In this document: positions 29,457 to 41,700 of the stretch, one piece after another
How positions within the stretch are numbered: the first letter of the stretch is position 1
Layout of the letters: each line of letters begins with the position of its first letter
Origin: Pythium myriotylum
Lineage: Eukaryota; Oomycota; Peronosporomycetes; Pythiales; Pythiaceae
Direction: 5' to 3'
Length of the DNA: 64,000 nt
Assembly: GCA_023091665.1 (NCBI GenBank)
Contig: JALJCQ010000015.1
Span: 62,001 to 126,000 of the forward strand
The notes under the pieces: generated by a model
The model's input: only the letters and a program-made list of their open reading frames with translations
What the model was told of the DNA's origin: nothing
Databases searched by the model: none
Translations under genes and position numbers: made by a program

Positions 29457-30525
29457 ATCAAATATACACCCACTTTCGTTTTATACAGTCAATATATACA
29501 ATATGTAAACAGAACATATAGGAGGGAGTGTGGACCACCCCACAACTTGAAGAAGACTACCCCGCCATTTACTCAAGAACACACCCGCTTTCCCGCCCTC
29601 CGGGAGATGAACGGGGAATGGCGTTCTCTTCATTTCATTATGGAGTTCAAAAACACACCCGCTTTGGCGCCAAACGCCAAGAGTAAAAGCGGGCCCGCCG
29701 TGGGGGCCCTCCCTCCAATGTAGTCACTTCTCGAATTGCGCCGTCGCACTCAAGCCAGCCCGAGAGATGGAGGCCCCTCCATTCCAGTACCCACTGGGCG
29801 ACAGCCGCTTCTCATACGCAGTGGTCACGCAGGTGACCACAACGGAGGAGCAGGCAATCGCCTGGTGCATGGAGGTGGGCCTCCTCGGCAGCGTCAAACT
29901 CTGCGCCGAGTGCGCGCAGCCCATGAAGCTGTCGGCCGCGTCAAAGCGATGGCGGTGCTGCCGGCGCAAGCGCCACACCAGCAAACGCGAGACGTCGCGT
30001 GGCGTTCTCACAAGATCTTTCCTGGAGAACTCGAAGATGGGAGTGCATCCCGTTTAGTCCAGGGTGAGTCGCGGACGTCGCTGACGGTCCCGGCCCCGAC
30101 CCTCGAGTCTCGTGGACGAGGTTACGGCGGTGGCAGCCAGCGAGCAGTGCCATCGTCGAGGCCTGCCTCATCGGCGGCAGCCTGGGGACGCTCAGGTCGC
30201 GCGGGAGGCGAAGACAACTCGGCGCAGTGTGTCAGGAGCCCGGCGCGGTGCCCAGTCCACGGGAGACCAAAAGGCCTTGGCGGGACCTATATTAGGGAGG
30301 GCAGTCTGTGTGAACCACCTCACTACTAATTGCGTGCTATTTAAAGGACTCTCGAAGGGTGGAGTGAGCGGCGTGGGCCTTCCCCAGCCCCTGAGCGCGC
30401 CACAACATTACTCGTTGAGCATATGTAGCCATATGTGTTTGTCAACGCTTATATGTATCCATATATGTTGCGTTTGTATGTTGTATATGTTGACTGTATA
30501 AAACGAAAGCGGGTGTATATTTGAT
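29457..30525. mobile_element. ~1.07-kb DNA transposon with 45-bp terminal inverted repeats
   Basis: The left end 29457-29501 and the reverse complement of the right end 30481-30525 agree at 43 of 45 positions, starting ATCAAATATACACCC. The motif ACACCCGCTTT recurs inside the left end (near 29582 and 29656) and, inverted, near 29691, like subterminal transposase-binding repeats. No matching target duplication is visible. The interior holds a zinc-ribbon fragment (29767-30057), so this is probably a deletion derivative of a Merlin/IS1595-type element. Confidence 0.72.
29767..30057 (+). pseudogene. Merlin/IS1595-like transposase N-terminal fragment
   Basis: The ORF has 96 codons. Residues ~27-40 (AIAWCMEVGLLG) and a following C-x2-C ... 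WRCCRRKRHTS ... SFLENSKM pattern match the N-terminal zinc ribbon and the segment after it in IS1595/ISXO2-type (eukaryotic Merlin) transposases, which lead into the DDE domain. The frame stops before any DDE domain. It lies centrally between the inverted repeats at 29457 and 30525. The match is by recall of the family pattern, so moderate certainty. Confidence 0.5.
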
Positions 30526-30544
30526 TCAGAAACTTTCGTAAGGA

Positions 30545-30635
30545 CCCGATAGTCTTGTGGCAGAGCGCGTAAGGCACTGGGCCTTATGAAATCAACACAT
30601 GGGTCTGGGATTCGAGCCAACCGTCGTTTACGAAA
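30545..30635 (+). repeat. tRNA-like / SINE-like sequence
   Basis: A possible A box (TAGTCTTGTGGCAGAGCG region) is followed by a stem TAAGG/CCTTA with a 7-nt loop and a possible B box (GATTCGAGCC). Position 33 of the loop is A instead of T and the acceptor ends do not pair, so it is a tRNA pseudogene or SINE head rather than a tRNA gene. It sits just outside the right inverted repeat of the Merlin-like element. Confidence 0.35.
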
Positions 30636-30735
30636 CAACCTTCCTGTCTGTGGATGAAAACGTAAGGACCGCGCCTTATCACAGCTCCCACGTTTCAATT
30701 GGTCAAAACTGGGAGTTATGTCCTTGGCACCTCAC

Positions 30736-31417
30736 TTCAACATGGAGCAACGCGACGCAGTAGACGGCATCCAAATACGCCGCGCATGCGTGGCAGATCC
30801 AAACCGGTAAAACTACCAAAGTTGTCTCAACAGCATCGCCAAGTGGGTTCAGTCAACCTGGCCAACGGACGAGCACAATTTCGATGCCGATGGATCGATC
30901 AATCTCGCCGCATTCACCCCCCAGTTGTTTGAAGTTTGTATTGGTTTGATTTAACGACACACAGCAACCGCTCAAGGTTTCAACACTGGAGTGCTATAGG
31001 AGCGCCGTCAAGCATCTTTACTGACTCAAGCGACAGGCACCCCCACCAGTGTATGGAGATGAACTTGTCGCTCTTTTTCAGTGGGTTCAGGCAAGCCGCG
31101 ATCAGTCTGGTGGTTCACGGTGCTCTCGAAAGGAGCCACTACCACTGTCGCTGTATGTGCAGTTGTGTGAGCCAACATGACCAGCAAACGATGGAGGATT
31201 CTCGCATTTGTTTCTCGTCACCTAATGGAACCGGATGTGCCGATCAATATCCGTCCAAACAATCCACACGTCGCATCTCCAGACTGCATTCCACTGTATC
31301 TGTATTGTGCTCCACAAAACGAAGACTAACCAAGAAGGCCGTGGCCCGAAGGGTCCCGGTCACAAGTACACCGATCTCCTCGCGCCAGAGATATTGTTTT
31401 CAATGATAATGCAAATG
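30736..31417 (+). pseudogene. Crypton-type tyrosine recombinase relic
   Basis: Plus-strand fragments in order resemble the N-terminal and core parts of oomycete Crypton recombinases: SIAKWVQSTWPTDEHNFDAD and LAAFTPQLFEVCIGLI, then VSTLECYRSAVKHLY, PPPVYGDELVALFQWVQ, KEPLPLSLYVQLC, WNRMCRSIS (position of the first catalytic Arg), and NQEGRGPKGPGHKY before LLAPEIL. At least four stops and several frameshifts interrupt it, and the HxxR and Tyr boxes are missing. The order and spacing of motifs are family-like; the assignment rests on pattern memory. Confidence 0.6.
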
Positions 31418-31920
31418 AAGTCTATTGAGTTCAACTAATGAATCCTAATAGCTTGTGGGGGCTACGATCAAGTGGCCTACGAGAGCTTAACGTGGGGTGC
31501 CTGACAAGGCCACCACAGACGTAGGAGATACGAAAAGGTGATGATGAAAGTTGGAGTCTATTGTGTTACATCAGTGTGAACAACGATAGCTTTGATATGC
31601 AGGGGGGGGAGATACGAAAAGGTGTGGCAACTTCCGCGTGTAGCGGTAGTACAGCCGGGCCGTCAATTGTGAGTGCATGCATTCGTTGTAGTTGGTCGCT
31701 CGGTGATGTCAAAGATCGCTATATACGGTATGCACAGGTCGCCGACTTCTGAATTCTTGGGCCGAGGCGTTGCTGGCCTGTGCGAGAGACAATCAACGCG
31801 AAGAGGGACTGCCCAACTCGGATCCTCTTCAGACACAGAAAGCTCCAAAGACTGCAAGTGTAAACCTCATTTCTTCCAATCAGAATGCAGCGTAACTTTT
31901 GTTGCCTCTTTGGCTTAACT
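31418..31920. other. No gene recognised
   Basis: Nothing with coding character is seen. The short motif GGAGATACGAAAAGGTG occurs twice (near 31526 and 31607). Confidence 0.5.
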
Positions 31921-32282
31921 ACGAATGATCCACAAAATAGATGAGAGCCGAGGAGAGACTGTCACGTCCGAAGCGGCGGCGAGAGAGGAGTCCACTCCGA
32001 TCTCGTCGCTACTGACGTCGGTGTCTGGTGGTCGTAGGCCTTCCGCGGGAAGACCGGCTTCCTCGGTGGGCGACTGAGGCGTCCCCATCGAGTGGAGGCG
32101 GTCGGCGCGCGCGCGAAGCAAGTAGTTCCGGGGACTTCGCAGGCGGGGACGTGTCGGCGTACAGGCGGAGGTGGAAAGGCCAGGCACCTGTGTAGTTGCT
32201 GGTAAATTCGGAACTACACTATGATATAGTGCGCCGCGCCCGGTGAGGGCGAGCCACCTGCAAGTCATACAGCGAAATGTCA

Positions 32283-32372
<90 letters not shown>

Positions 32373-32650
32373 CGGTCTCGTGATGTCGGGTGTGGTTCTG
32401 AGCGAGTAGAGCTCGTCGACGCCGACGAAGTCCCGGAGCACGAGGGCGTAGTCGCCGACCATGCTGTGCATGGTAACGGCGCGCGATTTGACGAAAAAGT
32501 CCTAACCACCTTCGTCGGTGCTGCGCTGCGTGTTGGTCATGCGGTACTGGAGGTTGACCTGGCCCAGCGCGCCGGTGTCCGCGATCTCGCTTGTCTCGTC
32601 GAACCAATTTACGATCGACGCCACGGTATCGGATGTCCACGCATGCTGCG
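31921..32650 (-). pseudogene. Unrecognised broken coding relic interrupted by a GA microsatellite
   Basis: On the minus strand, segments with protein-like composition (around NWFDETSEIADTGALGQ, then MHSMVGDYALVLRDFVGVDE) run into the CT repeat. A further stretch beyond the repeat (around SPTEEAGLPAEGLRPPDTD) lies in another frame. An in-frame stop separates the first two. I do not recognise the family. It may also be non-genic. Confidence 0.3.
32287..32370. repeat. (GA)n microsatellite, ~84 nt
   Basis: A pure AG dinucleotide run of about 42 units. It yields spurious Ser-Leu or Arg-Glu ORFs in all frames. Confidence 0.98.
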
Positions 32651-32664
32651 CTCCACCGTGGGGC

Positions 32665-32735
32665 TTAGTCCGCGTGGTCCTTACGCGGAGAAATCCATGG
32701 TGCTTGGTCCACGTGGTCCTCACGAGGAGAAAGCT
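32665..32735. repeat. Short imperfect tandem duplication
   Basis: Two ~35-bp copies built on CGTGGTCCT(T/C)ACG..GAGAAA follow each other. No function is evident. Confidence 0.5.
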
Positions 32736-33193
32736 TCAGGACGCAATGAAGCGAGCAGTCTGGGTGGGTGGGATTGTCGAATGCACAGTATCTCAATGGA
32801 GAGCCGGTTTGTTGTAAATGCAGTATCTCTCCCGAGTTGAACGAGCGAATTTTCTTTAGTTTGTAGGGGCTTCGAAGTATGCACGACAGGCCTGTTGGAG
32901 CTCAAGATAGCCAGACTAAGCTTCCTAAGATTTTTTTTAGCCTAACAATCCATCGCCCTCTCCAAAGTCGTGGTCCCGATACTGCGCGAGCAGAGTCAAG
33001 GCCTGGACAGCCTAGCAAAGCAATGCCAGTGAAAGGTTTCCGACAGACTGTTATCAGCTGGGTACTCCAGCCACTCACGAGCCGAAGGCGAGAGACGCAA
33101 TCATTATGTACTCGCTCTCTGGAGAAGGACCCAATCTCTGGGTTGGTTATCTAATGTACCAACTTTTGATCTGTCTGAGCCTGATGATCACGG
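32736..33193. other. No gene recognised
   Basis: Spacer between the relic zone and the 3' end of the minus-strand membrane-protein gene. Nothing further is seen. Confidence 0.5.
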
Positions 33194-35284
33194 TTAACAA
33201 AGTGGGATCTGCACGTCCTGGCCACGCATCTTCTTCTGTAGCTTGAGGGAACTCTCGTCGCGGAACACCCCCGCGATCATATACGAGCCTGTGTCGACGT
33301 CCGCGCCAACATCGGCGTCCTCGTTGCGAAGAAATGGGATCTCAGGTCGGGTGCGGAACTTGCCCCGTGTGATGTAGTAGTTCTGCTCCAAGTACACGAA
33401 TGGACGGATGAACACGGCTTTGCCAAAGCGGTAGCTCATGATCCGCTGCGAGCGGACGAGTGCGTTCGCGCGCATCGGGTCGTCCATGAAAACTTCAGCC
33501 GAGTTGCGCTGGTAGGACCGCCAGAAGGTCTCGAGCTCACCTCCGAGTGTACCTTTGTGGTATCGCCAGGCGAACGTGGCGAGGAGTCTTGCGACCATGA
33601 CGAGGAAACTGAAGAGTACACCGTACGAGATGATCTTGCCAAGCGGATGGTAGATGTAGTACAGCGCGTCACGTTCATTCGAGCGATCACCCCAACTGTA
33701 GCGCGTGTACGAGTTGTAAAAGCTCACAATCGTCGGTGTCGTCGGTGTGAACGCACGCTGGCCGTCCGCGAGACCGTATTTGAGTACGCAGATGTTCATG
33801 ATATCAGTGAACGAGAGGTAGATGCCCAGCAATGTCGACACCATGATCTCAAAGCTGGTAACATACGTGAACTCGGTGATCAAGGCCGCCAACTTCTCGT
33901 GGACTTTGACGATCGTGAACTTCCACACGCGGTCGATCAGAATGAGCACGATCATCCAGACACGAAACATGCTAAGGTAAGCACTGCCAAGCTGGAAGGA
34001 GCTGCTGGACCAGGCGAAGATATTTGAGTTGGGAACAATGTATAGCCACGCGAGCAGCACGTCGATGACGGCGAGAGACGAGAGCAGCGGCTTGCGGTAC
34101 GAGACAGACGTGAGATCCGTGTAGAGCAGAATCTTAGAGAGAGTACTATTCTTCTCCTCGTCGTTCTTCTTGGTCGGGGTGGGCCTAGACGATGTGTTCT
34201 TAATCGAGTGGTTAGTTGTGGAATGCGCGGTGGAGTCGGTTGAGTAGACAGAACTTTTAGAGCCTTGAAGGAGCGGTCGGACAACGATCATAGCGACAAT
34301 CGCGACGTCAGCCGCGTTGATGATGACGATCATGATCTGATTGATCAGCAGTAGAATGTAGAGCACCCCATCGAAGCCCAGGTCTGTCGTGGCCACGTGC
34401 CTAAACAGTCTGTGTCCGTCCTCTGTCTGCTGCACATCGTAGAACGTCTTCATATACATCCGCGCACGCAAAAAGATGTTGCTCCCGGCCGAAAGATAGT
34501 CCATCGTGTGCCACTGCAAGCCCATGAGGTCGCTGAGCTTGCGATAATACTTGCCTGTCGTCGGCTCGATGTGAAAGCCTACGGTTGTATTGGTCGTCAT
34601 ATCCGTGGAAATGCAGCCGTACTCAAAAGGCGCTACGTTGGTCTTTTTGACACCACGTGCAACCATTGCGGTCGTCTCATAGCAAAGCGCCTTATCCCAG
34701 AGACTCGTGCGCGTTGCGAAGGCCTCTGTCACGCGCTTGACGTCGCTCTTCATGCGCGGGACGTCTGCGGCTTCGATCATTGACGCAAGCTTCGACCGGA
34801 ACTCACGCTCATTCAGATTGAAGAAGCTCGCGTACGCTCCGTTGGTGTACGGCGGTGATGACATGGGCTCATCCACCAGGTCGGCGAGTATGCCGGTGGC
34901 CCAGAGAAACGTGTCGAGACGATGAGATCCGATAAACATAGTCTCTTCCGTGCGCTTGACACCATTGAGCATACACCCGACACCCATCGATGAGAGATGC
35001 GCCGGTTTGCCTGGCGGCAGCGCAGAAGGGAAGAGCGAGTCGCACTGGAGAGCAAGCGCGTTCCACTGGTTCACGGGCGAGAGCCACTTACCGTTGTTTT
35101 CACGAATGGCCTTGGTGAGGTCATAGTCGGTGACTGTTTCGGGCGTCTGTAGGAGGAATGAGAAAGTTGGATAAGGTCCGCACATGTCGATCTTGTAGTA
35201 AATGTCCTTTAGGTCCATGAACAGGAGGAAGATTGTCATGCCGATCATAGCGAAGATGCTGAGCTGCTTGGTGTTGAGCTTCAT
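33194..35284 (-). CDS. Multipass membrane protein, oomycete-type family, copy 1
   Basis: 696 aa from the ATG at 35284 (MKLNTKQLSIFAMIG); an upstream TTG-initiated extension is not credible in a eukaryote. One N-terminal hydrophobic segment (about 9-27) leads to a ~270-residue, Cys-containing, probably extracytosolic region. Then come a hydrophobic pair (VLYILLLINQIMIVIINAAD and after), a Ser/Thr/Lys-rich loop, three or four more hydrophobic segments (for example SSLAVIDVLLAWLYIV and ISYGVLFSFLVMVARLL) and a polar C-terminal tail of ~130 residues. I know no function; it looks like a lineage-specific family. An almost identical inverted copy is at 51596-53683. Confidence 0.85.
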   Translation of the reverse strand: MKLNTKQLSIFAMIGMTIFLLFMDLKDIYYKIDMCGPYPTFSFLLQTPETVTDYDLTKAIRENNGKWLSPVNQWNALALQCDSLFPSALPPGKPAHLSSMGVGCMLNGVKRTEETMFIGSHRLDTFLWATGILADLVDEPMSSPPYTNGAYASFFNLNEREFRSKLASMIEAADVPRMKSDVKRVTEAFATRTSLWDKALCYETTAMVARGVKKTNVAPFEYGCISTDMTTNTTVGFHIEPTTGKYYRKLSDLMGLQWHTMDYLSAGSNIFLRARMYMKTFYDVQQTEDGHRLFRHVATTDLGFDGVLYILLLINQIMIVIINAADVAIVAMIVVRPLLQGSKSSVYSTDSTAHSTTNHSIKNTSSRPTPTKKNDEEKNSTLSKILLYTDLTSVSYRKPLLSSLAVIDVLLAWLYIVPNSNIFAWSSSSFQLGSAYLSMFRVWMIVLILIDRVWKFTIVKVHEKLAALITEFTYVTSFEIMVSTLLGIYLSFTDIMNICVLKYGLADGQRAFTPTTPTIVSFYNSYTRYSWGDRSNERDALYYIYHPLGKIISYGVLFSFLVMVARLLATFAWRYHKGTLGGELETFWRSYQRNSAEVFMDDPMRANALVRSQRIMSYRFGKAVFIRPFVYLEQNYYITRGKFRTRPEIPFLRNEDADVGADVDTGSYMIAGVFRDESSLKLQKKMRGQDVQIPLC

Positions 35285-35789
35285 GTCGTCTTGAGACAAC
35301 TCTCGTCAGCGCACAACGTGAAAGGCTGACTGCAAGAGTGACGACGGTGGAGAAGACCAAACACTCGAAATCGGTTGGTGACTTTATTTTAAGCCAGGCT
35401 GAAACCACCTTTGATAAAGGTGCGTCAGAATCCCCGTGTAGGCTCATATTCGACAAAGTTGTCCCTTGGTGTCGTAGTGCGTGATGATGGAGCCCAGGTT
35501 TTTGGAGGCTTACCTGAAACCACTCGGTATGGACGTAAACTGGAAGCCGTACACACGACATTCTTCAATTCTCGGGGATCTCACCAGGTTCTGCGCCAAC
35601 TCAGTCTTTCCTATGCTCATGGAATATCATTTAAAGCAGTCACGAAGACCCGTTGGACTCGGTAGTCGACAAGCGCTGAAAACGCATGAAAACCTGGTTT
35701 GGAGCACCGGCTCAATTATTTCGTCAAAGCCAAGAACTCCTTTTCTGCAGTGCACACAATTCAATTTGTTTACCTTACGAAATAATACC
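35285..35789. other. Intergenic, shares a fragment with the inverted-duplicate flank
   Basis: The segment near 35570-35610 (GATCTCACCAGGTTCT...GCCAAC) matches, inverted, the sequence near 51270-51300 upstream of the second membrane-protein gene. The duplicated block therefore includes some upstream DNA. No gene is seen. Confidence 0.5.
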
Positions 35790-38700
35790 TCAGACAAGTC
35801 CGAACTCGAGGCGCTCGACTGTCTCGAGAAGCCACGCGAAGTCATGCTGCTGGGCCACTCGATGTAGCAGTCGCAGCGTTTCCACAATTCGCTCTCTGGA
35901 CCCAGCTGGCAACGCGTACGTACCCGAGCACGTGCAGTACTCACGAAGTTTGTATTCGGCTGGCAATGAGCACTTGCGGCACCGGAGGTCCTGGAGTTGG
36001 TACTGAACGGACTGAGCCTGAATGGTCTCCACGAGGCGAGCCTCGAGAGACGCCTTGTCGTAAAGAGCAAAACAACGCGGACAGTGCCAAGTGTTCGTTG
36101 ACTCACCGTTCTCGTTCTCGTTGCCCTCGTCGCCTTGTTTGCTACCGTCGTTCGTGATCTTGAACAGTTGTGGATCGCGACACAAATCCACAGACCGACA
36201 GAGATTGCAGCTCTGGCAGATGACGTCGGCCACGGGGAAGCACAGCGAGGGGTTGCGGAACACGGCAAGCTCCGAAAACTCGCTCACCTGCAGCAGCTTG
36301 AGCAGTGTGCGCTTCATCTTTTGGACTTGTGCGTCCACGCTGGGCTCGAGCTGGAAGACGGCGCAGACAAACTTGACGAGCTCGAGTGACGGGCTCTCCA
36401 GCAGCAGGTGCGACCCGGCGTGAATAGGAAAGCTGTCGGGTCCGAGATTGTACGTCTGGATCTCAGGTACAATTCGCAGTAGTTTGTCAGAGAAGTAATT
36501 CATCACGAGACGCTGCGAGTATTTGGCCAGCGGACTCAACGCCTTCTCTTGGTCCTCCTCCGCAAGCTGCGCCTGGTCATCGTCCTCCTCGTCGGCAGGG
36601 TGGTGCTTCAGCCGGTCGCGGCGCAAGTACTCGGCTCTCCGGCGGATGAATTGGCCGACGAGCAGCAAGAAGTAGTCGTCAATTCCACGTGGAAGATAGT
36701 TGGCGATGTTCCAGTGCGAAATGATCTCCATGGACTCATTCTCGTTTCGCTCGTCGTCCTGTTCTTCATCTTCCTGTTCTTGTTCTTCGTTTTGTAATGA
36801 CTTGAGTAGCACACCACCATAGTTTTCGGCGTCGAGGAAGAACAGGTGCGCCATGTAAGTCTTTGGGGTAAGACTTAACACTTGAAATAGTTCTTTGCCC
36901 AGCACGGTTTGCACGATGAACGACACATACGTTTGCGCCTGCTCGAGCTGGTCTTTCTTCGTGCAAAGCACAATCTTGCTAAAATCGGCGAACACGATCT
37001 GCGCGCCGAGGCGGCGGAACTCAGCCAAAAGCTGCAAAAACACTTTCTCCATGAGCTGCTTAACGCGAGCATGAAGCGCTGGGTCGTAGCAGAGTGACTG
37101 CGGGGAGCAGAGCCAGCGATAGAACTGCTGCAGTAAGTGATCAGCAAACTTGTTCCGGCTCGCGAGGAAATCCTTGAACAAGTTAGTCACCATCGCACGG
37201 AGCAGGCGGAAAGCCTCTTCGCAGCGATCGCCGTCCTCATCACCAGGCTTGACAGCTCCGGAGGTCCCATCGTCAAAGTCTAGCGATACTTGCTGGCCGC
37301 CCGAGACGCCTTCGATCGAGTCAATCTGAGCCGCGACGAGTAGCGCGTTCACCGCGAGACCATCCAGCTGCAGCTCGACGCAAATATCAATGTACGAGCC
37401 CTTCGCGCAGACCACGGCGTCACCAGTCGTCTTCTTGTCCTGTTGTAGAAGTGACCCACCCACAGACTGTTGCTGCAACGCGAGCAGCTCTTCTTCACGT
37501 CCACCCAAGTCTGGCAGCGAAGTAGACGAGTGCCACCAAAGATGTTTGTTTTTGCTGAGCATGCGGCTGTACATGATGTCGAGGATCGTGATGGCGTGAT
37601 CACCAGAGAAATTGCCCACGGGAACGTGCGCATAGCGCGCGCACTCGAGAACATCCTGGAAGTATGGCCCCATCTCTAACCACCGCGTGAGCATCCGCTC
37701 AGATAGCGCTTGGCGCCACGTGAGAGCAGGGAAGAGCGAGTCCTCATCGTTCCACGGAAGCATCGTCAACGGGAAGCTGTGGAGCCCAGGGATCTTCTCA
37801 CGGAGACGCTTCGCCGACGTAATAGAACTTTGCGCGATCACAATCGTCGGCGTCTGTTGGTGGACCTGCTTGTCGGATGCGACGCGTGAAAGCGCACTAC
37901 TCGCAGAGTGGAATGCCTCAGTCGCCGTCTTCACGACGGTCAGCTCTTTGAAGTCGCACTTTTGCATCGTCACCGACGGGATTTGTGCGTCCGCTGCATC
38001 CTGAAGTAGCTGTGCGAAGAGCTGCTCCATTTCGCTTCGGCGAGCCTTGTTCGTGGAAAAAGGGTCGACGTACCAGACTCGAGCTTCTCCGTGAACGACT
38101 CCATCTTCGTCTTCGCGAAGAATAACAAGCCCAAGAACTGCACGGCGGTTCTGTTGAGAGAAGTAGAGAAGCACTCGTCGCGTGTACACCATCGACGGGG
38201 CAATGTTCCGCATTGACGAGGTCAGCTGCATGTAGGGAACCTGAGCCGTCGACTGGAACTGGAGGTCGTCGAGTTCGTATGTCACACCCGCTTCACCGTT
38301 AAACCCCCCCTGTCTTTTAACACGCACAACACATCCAAGTGCGCACACAGCACGCATCAATGCTGCGACCTGCAACTCATAGACGCCGGCGATTGTGAGC
38401 GGGTCTCCAACGATCTGCGCGAGTTCTTTCTGGTGCTGCTGGTACTGTTGTTCACTCAGCATGATCTCCAGAACTTGTTGAGGCTTGGACGAAGCGTGCG
38501 GGACGATACGAAGAACTCGGCGCGCGACGTTCGCTGGGAGAAAATCCTCGAGATTCGTGGCGCCATCATTGAGATCGATGTAAAAGATTCTCGGCACTTT
38601 TAGAGTAATGCGATGCAATAACTGTGAATCACCTGTCACGACCCAGCAGGTGAACAAGCCAGCCTGAGTATCTGGCTGGATCTCGACGATCTGCCACGCC

Positions 38701-41700
38701 TCCTGGGTCAACAAACTTGTTGTGTTCATCGTCACAAAATTCTCCATGCCAATGCCAGTGCTGGAGGCATTCGTCATCCGCATGCGTTTCGTGGATGCTG
38801 CGCCTTCCCCGATGAGACGACGGGACAATTCCTCACGCTGGCGCTTGCGACGCTGTAGCATTGCTTTCCACTTGGTCTTACGGTTCTTGAGCCACTCTTT
38901 GAATTCCACTTCACCGAGCTTTACAGATGGGGTGTCTTTGTCGATGGCATTGTCTTCCATCGAGTCGTCATCGTTGGCGGATTCAACCCCACTGCTCGTT
39001 GGTGAGGTGCTTGCCGTCTCCTCGCCGTCAAGGCCGCGCTTCTTGCGTTTTGTGACCTTTGCGCGGGCAGTGACCGAGCGGCCACCAAGATCCTCCATGT
39101 CGATCAAGTCGGCGACGTAATCTCCGTCCGTTTTCTTCTTGCTCACGACGAACCCGTTCATACTTCCTTGCTGGTGCTTGGCGTTCTTCTCGCGCACTTG
39201 TTTTCGCATCCAGTCAGGCAACTCAATACGCGGTACTGGGTTCTTCACATTTTGGAAGGCGGCTGGCAAACTAATGATCTTCTGCACAGTCGAGGCAAAA
39301 CGTCCTCGGTAGTAGTCCCAGTCGAGAATACCCCGAATGTCGAAGTCCTGCAAGTTGGGATCCTTCAGCCACTTTTTCAGGAAATGGCGTTTCAGGGGTT
39401 CCTCAGCCGAAAAGATGGCGGTCGGGATGGCTCGCTCAGTGACTTTCTCGCCTGCAGGCTTCGATGCAATGATCATCTTACACGTGAGGCCTTTGTCCTT
39501 GATCATCTCAGCACCAAGAAACTCGCTTAGACGACGTGCCGTTGTGATAGACGTGGATTTCTGGCCGTCGTAATCCTCTAGACGCCCAGACATGCTTTTA
39601 TTCTCGGTCAAAAGTGCTAGTAACTCTTCATCGTGCATGTTACTGGCACGCGTATCGATGACGTCGAGCCAGCGATTCGCACACTGTGCCACACTGGCAT
39701 AACACTCTTCCAGCGACGAACCGTCCAAAAAGCATTCGAAGACTTGTCCCTGGAACGCCTTGATTAGCTGCAGCTCACCTCGACGCTTCAGTTCAAAGCC
39801 CTTCAACTCAGCAAGCGAATGATCGAAATTGAACACGGCATATCGCTTCTTCAGCAATCGACCTTCTTCAGTTGAGGCAGGAATCACCATTGCCTTGTAA
39901 GGACCATCTACCTCGAAGAGGATCGAACACTCTTTCTTGACGCGGTACTTGCCAGTGGCCGGGTCGAGTTCGTGGTATTGGGGGTTGTTGAACTCGTTCT
40001 GCACCTGGGCATTAAGCATCACACAAGGGTACGATATGCGCTTCTTCGTCTTGCCATCCTTGAGCATGAAGCTGAAGTTCTCCGGGAAACTGGCTGGTAG
40101 AATGGCCCAAATACCATCGGTATCCAACTCCAACGGCCGACCAATCTGTTCCACGAGCTTGCGCGCGTTTGTGATGATCTGGGAGCCCGTGTGCGTGACA
40201 ATACCAGCCATCTCCATCGAATGCCAACGTGCACCTCGACGCATCACGTACCCATAAAAAGAATTTAGAATACACTTGTGTGCAAGCTGCAGTGAGTCAT
40301 ACACAAGCGCCTTGGTGCCGGCCTCGATCTTTCCGAGCAGGTCGTTGTTCTTCTCGGCTTGACCTTGCTTGCCCTTCCACACTTTAGTCAGTGTCTTGTA
40401 TTCGTATCGACGATCACGGAAGGCTCGGACTGTGTCAACATAGAACGGGTTCTCTCGCATACAAACCGTTGCACTTCGCTTCTGCTCGGACGTCACCTTA
40501 GTCTTCTTGTATACACTCGAGCAATAGTTCTTGAGGCGCGCCTTCGCAACTTGGCGTTGGCGGTCTGGACGCAGGTCCCGGAAGGGTACAAGACCCTGTG
40601 TCTTGCCTTCCGGAGGACCAGATGCACCGTCACCGCCGCTACTCGTTCCAGCGGGGAAGTTTTCATACTCCAATTGGGCCTTGATCGCCATGTACTCAGC
40701 ACGGGACGCAGGATAGTAATCACCTCGCCAAACCCAGTCCAGGGTACGCTGACAGGAGCTTGTACGGATTTCCTCGTCGGTCTTTTTCTGTTGCTTGAGA
40801 GCGGAGTTACCGCATTCGGTGTTGTGAATACAAGCGGCACAGTCGGCTTCATTGACGATGGCGCACGGCTGGAGACGGTTCGTCAGAATAATATTCGGGT
40901 ACATGGCAGCGACATCCAAGTGATAAATGAGTGGCTGTTCGCGGCGATGCGGCTTCTCTCGCAGTCCCTGGAGCTTCTCGAAGATCTCGCGCTTGACCTC
41001 ATCGTAATTGGCAATGTCATCCATCGAGAGTTCCATTTCGACTTCGATTGCGAAGCGGAGGTCACGATCGAGATGCTCTTGCAGCTGCTCGAACGCGCGT
41101 GGCACGAGGTTGAAATCATAAGCAAAGTCCGCGCGAAAGACGCCGCTCTCTAGGCACTCGACATGGCCACCGATGTAGGTCTCGCTCTCAACGAGGTGGC
41201 CATGGAAAAACATCTCGTTCTGCTCTGGCCCGCTCGTAGACTTGTTTGGGCACATGATATTGTTGCGGAAGGCTTCAACCATCAAGAGTGCCTCACACAA
41301 AGTCCCCGATCCTTTGCGCAGCACGTCCTCACTGTTCAGCGGGATGATCGTGCACAGCGAGAACACAAAGAGATGGACGTATTTGTCGTATAAGTAGAAG
41401 GTAGCGACGGCATCGGAGACCGAGTACGATGCCATGCGATGCGGGTCATCTCGCGCAAGCGGGAGCATGTCTTCTGCGTCGACTTCAACAGGGTCGTACC
41501 CTAGCTTGTACTTGGTGACAGCCTTGAGACCCTGGCTGCCCTGTGGCAGGTATGAATCTCGCTTAACCCAGCAGAATGCATCCAAGTGCACGCTTGAGCG
41601 TCCACGGTACTCGCCTGAACGCTGGTCGAGCTCCACACCAAGTTCTCTCGCAAGGTCGATGCCGTGTATCTTGCAGCGCGCATCGAGGAACGGCCAATCG

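Noticed and set aside
32280..32840. ORFs with long Ser-Leu or Arg-Glu runs
   Set aside because: They are translations of the GA microsatellite.
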